35,622 nt of DNA from Actinomycetota bacterium. GTDB taxonomy: Bacteria > Actinomycetota > Humimicrobiia > Humimicrobiales > Humimicrobiaceae. How positions within the stretch are numbered: position 1 is the first letter of the stretch; each line of letters opens with the position of its first letter. The DNA lies in assembly GCA_004376325.1 (NCBI GenBank), contig SOKC01000123.1, positions 1 to 35,622 of the forward strand, written 5' to 3'. Shown in pieces: positions 1 through 9,158 of the stretch. The position numbers were made by a program, and so were the translations under genes. The notes under the pieces are model-generated. The model saw only the letters and a list, made by a program, of their open reading frames with translations. It did not search any database and was not told the DNA's origin.

Positions 1-2
1 CG

Positions 3-725
3 ATTATCATTGTCTCCCATGATCTGGGTACTATTTCTGATTTATGCAGTAAGGTTGTATTTTTAAAAGATGGAGAAATAAAAGATATAGGCAAACCTTT
101 GGTTGTTGTTGCAAAATACAGGGCTTATATTGAGGAGTTGGATAAGAAGAGGATCATTGAACAGCAGAGAGCTGAGAGGAAAAAAATATTTAAGACGGTA
201 ATAGAAGGTAATAGAAAAGTAATTGACGGAGAAGAGATAAGCAAGCTATCAAATTTAAGTGTAAGTGGGGAGACTCTTAATAGGTTTGGAAGCGGGGATG
301 CAGAGATTCAAAATATTAAGCTCCTGGATGACAAAGATAGAGAAATAGACTTCTGCAAGTATGGGGATGATGTAAAGATAATATATGAGGTGTTATTTAA
401 AAAAGAAGTTGAAGAACCTATTTTTGGAATGAGAATTACAGATTTTAAAGGTAATATTGTTTATGGTACCAATACCAGATTAAATAATATTAAGACTGGC
501 ACGTTTAAAAAAGGTGACTTGATAAAAGTAATTTTTAACCAGAAGATAAATTTAATCGGAGGAGCATATTCGGTATCTCCTGCTGTTGGTTATAACGATA
601 ATAAAACCTACTGTGACTGGATTAATGATATGCTTACTTTAAATGTAATACATAATAATAAAGCTGAAGGAATATCAGATTTAAATCCTGAAATAATCAT
701 TAAAAAAACTGATTCTAGAAAATAA
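3..725 (+). CDS. wzt: Wzt-type polysaccharide ABC transporter ATP-binding protein, 3' part (5' end outside window), with C-terminal Wzt_C-like glycan-binding domain
   Basis: Frame open from base 3: IIIVSHDLGTISDLCSKVVFLKDGEIKDIG, an ABC ATPase H-loop (SHD) and D-loop-distal region, followed by a beta-rich domain (EIQNIKLLDDKDREIDFCKYGDDVKIIYEVLF...) typical of Wzt C-termini. The track start at 99 is internal. Confidence 0.88.
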   Translation: MIIVSHDLGTISDLCSKVVFLKDGEIKDIGKPLVVVAKYRAYIEELDKKRIIEQQRAERKKIFKTVIEGNRKVIDGEEISKLSNLSVSGETLNRFGSGDAEIQNIKLLDDKDREIDFCKYGDDVKIIYEVLFKKEVEEPIFGMRITDFKGNIVYGTNTRLNNIKTGTFKKGDLIKVIFNQKINLIGGAYSVSPAVGYNDNKTYCDWINDMLTLNVIHNNKAEGISDLNPEIIIKKTDSRK

Positions 726-787
726 TTTTTTTTATATGATATAATTGAAAAGGAATATTAGTTTAATAATATTATATATAATAAGTT

Positions 788-1012
788 ATGAAAAAATATA
801 AATTTTCTATAGTAATTGAAAAGAATTCAGAAGGATATTTCGCTTTCTGTCCAGAGCTTCAGGGGTGCTATACGCAAGGCAATACTTATGAGGAAGTACT
901 TGAAAATATTGAAGATGCTATAAAACTCCACATAGAAGATAGGATAGAATGTGGGGAAGGGATACCTCAGTCTGAGTCTGTAAGTTTAACCTCTCTTGAA
1001 GTAGCAGTATGA
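788..1012 (+). CDS. hicB: HicB-family antitoxin (type II TA)
   Basis: 74 aa, 'FSIVIEKNSEGYFAFCPELQGCYTQGNTYEEVLENIEDAIKLHIEDR' is the HicB/UPF0150 partial RNase H fold signature; ATGA overlap with the hicA-like ORF. Confidence 0.9.
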   Translation: MKKYKFSIVIEKNSEGYFAFCPELQGCYTQGNTYEEVLENIEDAIKLHIEDRIECGEGIPQSESVSLTSLEVAV

Positions 1013-1239
1013 GTGGGAAGTTACCAAGAGTTACTGCTTCCGATGTAATAAAAGTATTAGAAAAGATTGGATTTTCTCTTGTTAGGCAGAGCGGTAGTCA
1101 TAAAGTTTATAGAAATAAAAGTGGTGAGAGAGCTACTATACCTTATCATGCTGGGAAGATTTTGCATCCTAAAACATTAATAAGTATTTTAAGAGATGTA
1201 GATTTGACAGTAGATAAATTCAAAGGGTTAATGAAATAG
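1009..1239 (+). CDS. hicA: HicA-family mRNA interferase toxin
   Basis: 76 aa, 'LEKIGFSLVRQSGSHKVYRN...ATIPYHAGKILHPKTLISILRD': GSH catalytic His and dsRBD-like HicA pattern. Confidence 0.9.
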   Translation: MSGKLPRVTASDVIKVLEKIGFSLVRQSGSHKVYRNKSGERATIPYHAGKILHPKTLISILRDVDLTVDKFKGLMK

Positions 1240-1261
1240 GTTAAGAAAGATTAAAATAATA

Positions 1262-1900
1262 CTATCTCCACGTTAAAAGTTTAAAATTCGAATTATTTTT
1301 TCTGAATCTTTTATTATTCACAATATATGCATTACCGAAAAGGCCTAACAAGTGTCTATCAGATTTATTGTCCGCAAAACAATATGATTCCTCCCAATTG
1401 ACATCTTCCTTTTTATATTCATCCAAAAGCATTTTGATTTTATTTTCACCATAACAGTCTTCACCGCAAATAGTGATTTTTCCATTTTTGAAATTGGTTT
1501 TTGTACAGATTAATTTTGAAAATCCTAATTTGTCTTTTATTTTTTTCAGGTAAAAATCAGGTGAAGCACTTAGAAGTACAAGTTCAAATCCATTTTCTTT
1601 TAACTTAGATATCTCTTTTTTGGCGTCTTTAAAAACTAGTCTCAGCAGATATTCTGAAAAACCATCAGCTATTTTTTCTGGGTCTTTTATCTTTGATGAA
1701 TCTATAACCAGATTAAGGAATTTTTCTTTATACTTCTTTTGGGAGTAAATTTTTAGGAAAAATTTTATTGTTTCCAGGTTCAATCGGAAAAGATCAGGTA
1801 TATTTTTCCAGGAGAAATTGAAATATCTTAGGAAAAATAAGACCATTGAATCTCTTTTTATCAATGTTCCATCAAAGTCAAATATTGCTATTAACTCCAT
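1262..1900 (-). CDS. HAD-superfamily IB phosphatase (PSPase-like)
   Basis: N-terminal FDFDGTLIKRDS (DxDGT), 'LVLLSASPDFYLKKI' (S motif), 'CFADNKSDRHLL' (DxxxD). Overlaps the UbiA gene by 10 nt. Confidence 0.87.
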   Translation of the reverse strand: MELIAIFDFDGTLIKRDSMVLFFLRYFNFSWKNIPDLFRLNLETIKFFLKIYSQKKYKEKFLNLVIDSSKIKDPEKIADGFSEYLLRLVFKDAKKEISKLKENGFELVLLSASPDFYLKKIKDKLGFSKLICTKTNFKNGKITICGEDCYGENKIKMLLDEYKKEDVNWEESYCFADNKSDRHLLGLFGNAYIVNNKRFRKNNSNFKLLTWR

Positions 1901-2946
1901 ATTTTTAATAAAAATTCAAGGTATGGATTTAATATTTTTGCTAAAACCAGCACTATTATGGTTAATATAGTAAAAAAATAAAATTCTTTATGTTTTAGTA
2001 ATTTTTCAGGTTCTTTTGCTGGACTATCCTTTTTTAATGTTAATTTAAAATACCAGATAAATGAAGCAATAAACACTGGAACAGCCAAAATAACACTGAT
2101 AGAGTATTTGATGCATATAATTGCCAGGGAAAAGGATACCAGTGATATATATCCTATAATAGATACAATCAGATTTTCCTCTGTATAATATTTAAATGAC
2201 TTTCTATATTTTGCTGCTTTTTGAGGATCATTTATAAATCTATATTCGGCCAGTCTCTTACATGCCATCAGGAAGGCACCAAAGGCCCAGAAGGATACTA
2301 TGAAACTAACAGGTGGGAAAAAGACCATTTGCATAGCATACCATCCAATGACGAATCTAATTGGGTTATTAATTGATTCAGAAATAACATCAAGGTAAGG
2401 TAATTCTTTAGTCCTGAATGGTCTGACATTGTAAAAGAAACCCATTACAATTAAACTTATAATTGCAAAGAACACTTCTATAGGTAGATAAACAAAACTT
2501 ATTACTGCTGTTATTAAAACTAATAAAAGTGATCCAAAGAGAACCTTTTTCTTTGAAATTTTACCTGATGGGATAGGACGTTTTTTCTTAACTGGATGAT
2601 GCTTGTCAAATTCAGAATCTATTAATTCATTTATTCCGTAATTGGCTGAGGAAGCCAGGCATGTGCAAAGAAGGGCTATTAATATTAATTTGATGTTTTC
2701 ATAGGTAATGGAAGCATTAAAAAAAATGTAGGCAGTAAAGCTTCCAACTAACATAAATATATTCTTAAACCAGTGGCTGGGTCTGAAAACTCCAATATAG
2801 TATAATATTTTATTCTTGTATGTCAGTTTATAATTAGTAGTTGTCATACTAATAATATTAAGTATTAATGTTTTTAATAATATAAAGGTTTTTTTTAAAA
2901 ATATAAACAAAAAAATAATAATAAGTATTGAAAAAATCGGTTCCAA
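1891..2946 (-). CDS. UbiA-family prenyltransferase, decaprenyl-phosphate phosphoribosyltransferase (DPPR synthase)-like
   Basis: Polytopic; 'FRPSHWFKNIF' and 'NYGINELIDSEFDKHHPVKKKRPIPSGKIS' match the DPPR-synthase type NxxxDxxxD...K.RPI.SG. The track start is TTG at 2946; an ATG at 2847 (MTTTNYKL) is an alternative start. Confidence 0.82.
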   Translation of the reverse strand: MEPIFSILIIIFLFIFLKKTFILLKTLILNIISMTTTNYKLTYKNKILYYIGVFRPSHWFKNIFMLVGSFTAYIFFNASITYENIKLILIALLCTCLASSANYGINELIDSEFDKHHPVKKKRPIPSGKISKKKVLFGSLLLVLITAVISFVYLPIEVFFAIISLIVMGFFYNVRPFRTKELPYLDVISESINNPIRFVIGWYAMQMVFFPPVSFIVSFWAFGAFLMACKRLAEYRFINDPQKAAKYRKSFKYYTEENLIVSIIGYISLVSFSLAIICIKYSISVILAVPVFIASFIWYFKLTLKKDSPAKEPEKLLKHKEFYFFTILTIIVLVLAKILNPYLEFLLKIWS

Positions 2947-2957
2947 AACATATTTTT

Positions 2958-4112
2958 TTATAAGATAATTTCATTATATATATTCAGAGTTTTTCTGGCA
3001 GTTTTTTCCCAGCTAAATTTTTGAGCCTGCTTAAGTGACTTCTCTTTTAACTTTTTTTTTATCTTCTCATTTTTAAGGATATATGATATTTGCTTTGATA
3101 TCTCCCTATAATCTTCAGATGGAACCAGTATTCCTGCATTGCCTACAACTTCCTTAAGTGATGATGAATCAGAAGCTATTACTGGAAGTCCACAAGACAT
3201 GGCTTCAAGTGGTGGAAGACCAAAGCCTTCAAAGAAGGAAGGATAGACAAAGATTTCTGCCTGATTATATATCTGGACAAGATCTTTATCTGAAACTCTT
3301 CCAATAAAAAGTATATCGTCTTTATAAGGACTTAGTTCCCTTTCCCTGTAGGTAGCCTCACTTTTCCAACCTGTTCTTCCAACAATTACTAATCTGTAGT
3401 TAAAGTCGTTGTTATTATGCTTTATATAGTTAAATGCTTTTATTAAAGTAGGGTAATTTTTCCTTGGTTCTATAGTACCTGCCGATAGAATATATTTTTT
3501 ATCTATTCCATATTTTTTAAGCACCTTTTTATCTTTTTCCTGGTTTGCAAGTTTTTTGAACTGACTGTCCGATGCCAGGTAGACTACTTTCACCTTAGCA
3601 GGATCTATTTTAAAAAATTTTATAATATCATCTTTAGTGCTTTTTGAATCAGCAATAATTATTTTTGCTAATCTGGCATTTCTTTTAACTTCTTTAGTAT
3701 ATTTTTTAATAAACCAGTCAAAATTAAACTGGGGAAATCTTATAAAAGCCAGGTCATGTATGGTTAAAATTATGATTTTATTTAAAGTAGGCGGAATAAG
3801 GTAATCCGGGCAGTGAAGCAAATCTGCTTTAAAACCCATAAGCTCAATGGGCGGAAATCTTAGCCTGTTCCATAAGTTTAATTTCTTTTGAGTGGTTTTA
3901 TACAATTTGAATTCAATTTTATTATCTGTGCAGGTTGATTTAATTCTATTTATTATTTCTAGATATTTGTCTGTTACGTATCTTCCAGTTAAAATGTATG
4001 TATTTTTTTTATCAATTTTTAGAAGATTTCTTACCAGGTTTGTTATATATCTGCCTGCACCTATATCCTGGCCGTGATTTAAAACAGTAGATATATCAAT
4101 TCCAATTCTCAT
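2958..4112 (-). CDS. GT4-family glycosyltransferase
   Basis: 'ILSAGTIEPRKNYPTLIKAF', 'FVYPSFFEGFGLPPLEAMSCGLPVIASDSSSLKEVVGNAGILV' (GT4 C-terminal EX7E motif). Confidence 0.92.
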   Translation of the reverse strand: MRIGIDISTVLNHGQDIGAGRYITNLVRNLLKIDKKNTYILTGRYVTDKYLEIINRIKSTCTDNKIEFKLYKTTQKKLNLWNRLRFPPIELMGFKADLLHCPDYLIPPTLNKIIILTIHDLAFIRFPQFNFDWFIKKYTKEVKRNARLAKIIIADSKSTKDDIIKFFKIDPAKVKVVYLASDSQFKKLANQEKDKKVLKKYGIDKKYILSAGTIEPRKNYPTLIKAFNYIKHNNNDFNYRLVIVGRTGWKSEATYRERELSPYKDDILFIGRVSDKDLVQIYNQAEIFVYPSFFEGFGLPPLEAMSCGLPVIASDSSSLKEVVGNAGILVPSEDYREISKQISYILKNEKIKKKLKEKSLKQAQKFSWEKTARKTLNIYNEIIL

Positions 4113-4123
4113 CTTTTTAAATT

Positions 4124-6490
4124 TTAAGTTATTTTATTAATGAACCGGTGAACTGATATAGGTTCATATTCAAATTTACCATGGAGTATTTCTTTAAATA
4201 TGCTGCTTTCAATGATAAATTTTGTATTCCCAAGGTTGGTAAGATAATTTACCATTTCTTCGTATCTCTCATTTCCAAGAAGTGCATGTAATCTTCTGTA
4301 TGAATGCAGCAAATTTGAAATGGAATAGACAGGTTCATTTTTAATAAAATCAAAATAGTTTCTTTCACCCCAGCTGAATTTAAGAATATCTGTATCAAAG
4401 ACCTGTCTTGAAAATTGTATATCTTTTCTTTTTCTTTTTAGGTATCTAATGCTTTTTTTAAAATCGCCCGTTATTTTTTTTGCTATGGGCTTTAAATTTT
4501 TATCTTTTAAATTTTGCTTTTGAATATTTAGTTCAATATCCATTATTCTTTTCAGATTATGTGATTCAGCATTCTTATAAATTGTTTTAAGTAAATTTAG
4601 CTTTTGATAATAATATTTCTGGGTAAAGGCAGAAGCGTCATCTCTGAAGCAAAAGGCGTATTTGTGATAGCAGATTGCAGTAGGACATGATCTAAATTTG
4701 TAACCCTGCTGGTTTGCTCTGTAACAGAAGTCAACATCTTCATAAAATAAAAAGAAAGTTGGGTCAATTTTTCCAACTTTATTTTCAGAAAAGATATCCT
4801 TTTTTAAGAATGCAGATGTAAATGAAACCCCAAAAATATCCTCAGGTCTATTATACTGGTCTAAATCTAATTGGCCTATTCCATGATATCCAATATAATA
4901 ACTGATGTCTAAATAAATTCCTGTGCTTTCCAGAAAATCCCGCAGGTAGTATAGTTTAATTTTTGGAGCAAGACCTATATAAAGGCTATCAAGTTTATTA
5001 ATCTCTCCCACCAGCATTTCAACAGCATCATGATTGTAGGTAATATCAAAATTTGATATTAAAACATATTCACAGTCAGTATGTTTAATTGCTTGATTCA
5101 AGGCTTCACCCAGGCCTAAGTTTCTTTCGGATAATATTACCTTTATATACCTGTACTCTTTTTTAATAGAGTCTAAAACATTATTGGTGGAATTATTGTC
5201 AAAAATTATAATTTCAATGTTTTTATGAGACTGATTTTTAATTGAGTCAAGACATTCTTTAAGACAGGAGTAGGAAGAATTATAGTTAACTATGATAACA
5301 GCTACCCTCTTACTTTTAGCAGGTTTGATTTTATCTTTATATTTTTTTACTAATACATCTGAATCTTTGAGTCCCAGTATGTTTTTTATTACTTTATCGT
5401 ATTTTTTTACGATGTTTTCCCATGAAAATTTCTTCGCGTATTCTATACCGTTTTTACCCATTTCCAGTCTTAATTTTGAATCACTGATTAGAATATCTAA
5501 TTTTTCTGTGAATTCTTGAGTATTATCTACAACGAATCCTGTTTTCCCGTCCACTGATACCTCTGGATGTGCGCCGATTCTGTAGCAAATTGTAGGCTTG
5601 TTAAAGCTCTGGGCTTCAGCAATAGGTAAGTCAAACCCTTCCCAATGGGAACATGTTGCATAAATATTACACGACTTGTATATTAGTGGCATAAGTTCCT
5701 CAGGTGCATTGCTGATGGCCAATATTCCCTGGTTCTTAAGCAGTTCTTCATCATTTTTTGAGCCATATCCAACAGCCAGAAGTTTAATGTTTTTGTATTT
5801 TTTAGATAAAGTTTGATAAATATTTGCCAGCTCAGCCAGTCCTTTGTAAGGTTGATTGGTAAGATTTAATCTTCCAACATATAGTATTATGATGTCTTCA
5901 GGGCCAGCCCCAATTTTTTTTCTAAAGTTATCAATATCCTCTGTGGATAAAACTCTTTGCTGGTAGTGGTCACAGCCGTTATAAATATAAGTGGCTTTTC
6001 CTCTTATTTTTTTTGGCAGACGGTTTAATAAATATTTAGATACTGCTACTATCTTGTTTGCTTTCTTAAAATAAGAAAGATTCTGGCTTATTTCCATATA
6101 TTTAAATCTAATCCTTCTTTTTAGAGGCAATCCACCTACAGATATTATTCCATGGTCCACAACTAAAACTGGCTTGTTTAATTTGGGTATTAAGCTGTAG
6201 AATGGAAATGACTGTATTATAAATAAGTCTACATTTCTACTGTTAAGATAAGGAACCAGTTTTCTTATCCTTCTTTCATAAATTATGGGATTATCTGCAG
6301 GTTTAAAGTAGTGAAGTTTTTCTATTCCGTATGATTTTCTATTAGTAAAGGTTTCATCAAAATAATTGCAATACACTTTACAATTATATCCTGATTTTGC
6401 CAGGCCATCTGCAAGTCTGTCTACAACTAAATCAACTCCATGACCTTTAATCATTCTATCAGTTATAAAAGCCAGATTTATTTTTCTCAT
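4124..6490 (-). CDS. Bifunctional glycosyltransferase, N-terminal GT4 + C-terminal GT2
   Basis: 788 aa; GT4 half 'ATCSHWEGFDLPIAEAQSFNKPTICYRIGAHPEV'; GT2 half 'VAVIIVNYNSSYSCLKECLDSI...EIIIFDNNSTNN...ISNFDITY...DPTFFLFYEDVDFCYRANQQGYK'. Confidence 0.92.
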   Translation of the reverse strand: MRKINLAFITDRMIKGHGVDLVVDRLADGLAKSGYNCKVYCNYFDETFTNRKSYGIEKLHYFKPADNPIIYERRIRKLVPYLNSRNVDLFIIQSFPFYSLIPKLNKPVLVVDHGIISVGGLPLKRRIRFKYMEISQNLSYFKKANKIVAVSKYLLNRLPKKIRGKATYIYNGCDHYQQRVLSTEDIDNFRKKIGAGPEDIIILYVGRLNLTNQPYKGLAELANIYQTLSKKYKNIKLLAVGYGSKNDEELLKNQGILAISNAPEELMPLIYKSCNIYATCSHWEGFDLPIAEAQSFNKPTICYRIGAHPEVSVDGKTGFVVDNTQEFTEKLDILISDSKLRLEMGKNGIEYAKKFSWENIVKKYDKVIKNILGLKDSDVLVKKYKDKIKPAKSKRVAVIIVNYNSSYSCLKECLDSIKNQSHKNIEIIIFDNNSTNNVLDSIKKEYRYIKVILSERNLGLGEALNQAIKHTDCEYVLISNFDITYNHDAVEMLVGEINKLDSLYIGLAPKIKLYYLRDFLESTGIYLDISYYIGYHGIGQLDLDQYNRPEDIFGVSFTSAFLKKDIFSENKVGKIDPTFFLFYEDVDFCYRANQQGYKFRSCPTAICYHKYAFCFRDDASAFTQKYYYQKLNLLKTIYKNAESHNLKRIMDIELNIQKQNLKDKNLKPIAKKITGDFKKSIRYLKRKRKDIQFSRQVFDTDILKFSWGERNYFDFIKNEPVYSISNLLHSYRRLHALLGNERYEEMVNYLTNLGNTKFIIESSIFKEILHGKFEYEPISVHRFINKIT

Positions 6491-6531
6491 ATTTTTTAAA
6501 ATTTTTAGTTTTTTACATTTTATACTAGATG

Positions 6532-6559
6532 TTGTTTAAAATAAATTGTTTGTTATAAT
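6532..6559 (+). promoter_or_regulatory. Candidate sigma70-type promoter for the 6615 gene
   Basis: TTGTTT (6532-6537), 16-nt spacer, TATAAT (6554-6559), in the intergenic gap between two divergent GT fusion genes. Confidence 0.5.
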
Positions 6560-6614
6560 TTATCCTAATTTATTCAAAAAACTTGAGCTTAATCGGTTTT
6601 AGGAGATTAATTTT

Positions 6615-9128
6615 ATGAGAGATATTCTTACATATCCTCAGATTTCAATTTCAATTATAAATTTAAATGGGAAAGATTATCTTGGGCAGTGCCTTGACAG
6701 CATAAAAAAACTGGATTATCCCGAAGATAAATTGGAAACAATTGTCATTGATAACGGTTCAAGTGATGATTCTGTAAATTTCATTAAATCAAATTATCCA
6801 CTGGTAAAATTAATCAGTAATGATAAAAATATGGGTTTTGCCTTTGCAAATAATCAGGCAGCAAAAGAAGCAAATAGTGAGTATATAGCCTTTTTAAACA
6901 ATGATACAAGAGTTGATAAGAACTGGCTTATAGAACTTCTAAGACCTATATATAAGAATAAAGAAGTTGTAGCTTCTGGCTCAAAGGTCCTTTCTATTGA
7001 CGGAAAAAATATCGATTTTGTTGGAGGAATGATAAATTTTGAAGGAAAGGGCTTTCAAATAGATTATGGAATTCCTGTAGAAAAAGGCAATTATAGCCAG
7101 TACAGGTATCTTCCTTTTGTAAATGGCGGGGCTATGCTTGTAGACAGGAAGATATTTTTAGGTGCTGGAGGGTTTGATGAAGACTTTTTTGCCTATTATG
7201 AGGATGTAGATTTTGGCTGGAGGTTATGGGTGCTGGGATATAAAGTTGTTTTTGCACCTGAATCTGTTGTCTACCATCACCACCACGGAACTTCTAAAAT
7301 CTTCAGTGAGGATAAGCTAAGATTTTTAAAAGAAAGAAATTCTCTGTATTCTATTTTTAAAAATTATGATGATGAAAACTTATCAAAAATACTAGCTGCT
7401 TCTCTGGCAAGTGTTTTTAACAGAGTTTTTGTAGATTTGAAATTTGATTATAAGAGTTATTATGACTTGAGTACTGAAAGATCCAAGGATGCTGAAACTG
7501 GTGACCAGAAAATTTCAAAAGAGCCTCTCAGCTCCTTAATGGCAGCCAGAAATTTTTTTGATGATCTGCCAAAACTTATAGAAAAAAGAGAGAGGATTCA
7601 AAGCAGGAGGAAAAGAGACGATAAGGCGTTATTCACCTATTTTAAAGGACAGTTTCTTGCAGTTTCACCGGATAGGCAATACCAGAAAAATCAGATAGAT
7701 ATGTTAAAATCGCTTGGAATCTATAAAGTATTTGAAAAAGAAATAAAAAGGACACTGCTTATAATTTCAAGTGAGGTTATATCTAAAGAGATGGCAGGTC
7801 CTGCAATCAGGGTGTGGAACTTCGCAAAAGTTTTAGCCGAGCATATGAATGTAATACTGGCTGCTCCGAATAAGGTTAGTCTGCAGGAACAGGAATTTAA
7901 AATAATCCAGTTTAGAAATGATGCAGAATTAAAGGAAATTATAAAGGATGTTGATATTATATTAACCGGTGGAATGACATTTTCTAAATACGGCAGTATA
8001 AAAAAATCAGGTAAATATTTAATTATTGATATTTATGATCCTTATAACCTCGCAACCCTGGCTGAATATGAGGATGAACCCATTAAGAAAAGGTTGGAAA
8101 TCCATAAATCAATTTATTATATTTTTAATGAGCAATTGCACTATGGAGATTTTTTCATCTGTGCTTCTGAAAGGCAGAGGGATTTCTGGCTGGGAATGCT
8201 GGCAGCGCTAAACAGAGTAAATCCTTATTCTTATAATGAGGATCCAACTTTAAAGAAAATGATAGATGTGGTGCCATTTGGGCTTCCTACTAATAAACCC
8301 ATTCATACCAGGGAGGTATTAAAAGGCCAGATTGATGGAATTGGAAAGGATGATTTTGTAATTATATGGGGTGGTGGAATTTATAACTGGTTTGATCCTT
8401 TGACCCTTATAAAATCTATGGCTAGAATTGCTGAAATAAGGGATGATATTAAACTGTTCTTTATGGGTGTGAAACATCCCAATCCACAGGTAAGAGAGCT
8501 AAGACTGGTAAATGATACTATTGATCTGGCAAAAAAATTAAATATTTTTGGTAAAAATGTCTTTTTTAATTATGGGTGGGTTGAATATAATGAGAGGCAA
8601 AATTACCTTTTGGAATCGGATGTAGGGATAATTACCCATCCTTTACATATTGAAACAAGATTTTCATACAGAACCAGGATATTGGATTATCTCTGGGCGA
8701 GTCTTCCTATAATTTCAACTGAAGGTGATTATTTAAGTGAGATGGTGGAGAAAGAAGGATTGGGTATTACTGTAAGAGATGGTAATGTTGATGATATTGT
8801 GAATGCCATAACTAAGCTTGCTGATGATAAAGAATTTTATAATGAATGTTTAAATAATTTAAGGGATATTTCAAGAGAATTTACATGGGAGAAAGTGTGC
8901 AGGCCTGTTATATCTTTTTGTAGAGATCCAATTCCAACTTCTTACAGGAAAAGAGAAGGATTTGAAAATATCTTTGATGATAAGGGTCAAAATTCATTAA
9001 AAAAAAATAACACCCACTCGAATAAAAAAGGATTTTCCTACTTAGTGAAAAGATTTTTACACCACTTATTTAAAAGTGGTCCCAGGCTGACTTCAAGATT
9101 TATATCCAACTATTTTAAGGGCAGATAA
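6615..9128 (+). CDS. Bifunctional glycosyltransferase, N-terminal GT2 (rhamnosyltransferase-like) + C-terminal GT4
   Basis: 837 aa; GT2 'ISIINLNGKDYLGQCLDSI...VIDNGSSDDSVNF...FLNNDTRVDKNW...FFAYYEDVDFGWRLW'; GT4-type half 'GPAIRVWNFAKVLAEHMNVILAAP...VPFGLP...RTRILDYLWASLPIISTEGD'. Confidence 0.92.
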   Translation: MRDILTYPQISISIINLNGKDYLGQCLDSIKKLDYPEDKLETIVIDNGSSDDSVNFIKSNYPLVKLISNDKNMGFAFANNQAAKEANSEYIAFLNNDTRVDKNWLIELLRPIYKNKEVVASGSKVLSIDGKNIDFVGGMINFEGKGFQIDYGIPVEKGNYSQYRYLPFVNGGAMLVDRKIFLGAGGFDEDFFAYYEDVDFGWRLWVLGYKVVFAPESVVYHHHHGTSKIFSEDKLRFLKERNSLYSIFKNYDDENLSKILAASLASVFNRVFVDLKFDYKSYYDLSTERSKDAETGDQKISKEPLSSLMAARNFFDDLPKLIEKRERIQSRRKRDDKALFTYFKGQFLAVSPDRQYQKNQIDMLKSLGIYKVFEKEIKRTLLIISSEVISKEMAGPAIRVWNFAKVLAEHMNVILAAPNKVSLQEQEFKIIQFRNDAELKEIIKDVDIILTGGMTFSKYGSIKKSGKYLIIDIYDPYNLATLAEYEDEPIKKRLEIHKSIYYIFNEQLHYGDFFICASERQRDFWLGMLAALNRVNPYSYNEDPTLKKMIDVVPFGLPTNKPIHTREVLKGQIDGIGKDDFVIIWGGGIYNWFDPLTLIKSMARIAEIRDDIKLFFMGVKHPNPQVRELRLVNDTIDLAKKLNIFGKNVFFNYGWVEYNERQNYLLESDVGIITHPLHIETRFSYRTRILDYLWASLPIISTEGDYLSEMVEKEGLGITVRDGNVDDIVNAITKLADDKEFYNECLNNLRDISREFTWEKVCRPVISFCRDPIPTSYRKREGFENIFDDKGQNSLKKNNTHSNKKGFSYLVKRFLHHLFKSGPRLTSRFISNYFKGR

Positions 9129-9158
9129 ACAGGAAAGAGAAAAATTCTTAAAATAAGT

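Noticed and set aside
3052-3060. T9 run in GT4 gene and similar homopolymers across the window
   Set aside because: Homopolymers of this length encode Lys-rich stretches and are frequent in this low-GC sequence; no specific phase-variation evidence.
3892-5519. Small plus-strand ORFs 3892-4077 and 5292-5519
   Set aside because: Antisense shadows of the GT4 and GT4-GT2 genes.
9061-9080. ACCACTT-ATTTAA-AAGTGGT hairpin
   Set aside because: Lies inside the GT2-GT4 coding sequence with no T-run afterwards; more likely incidental than a terminator.
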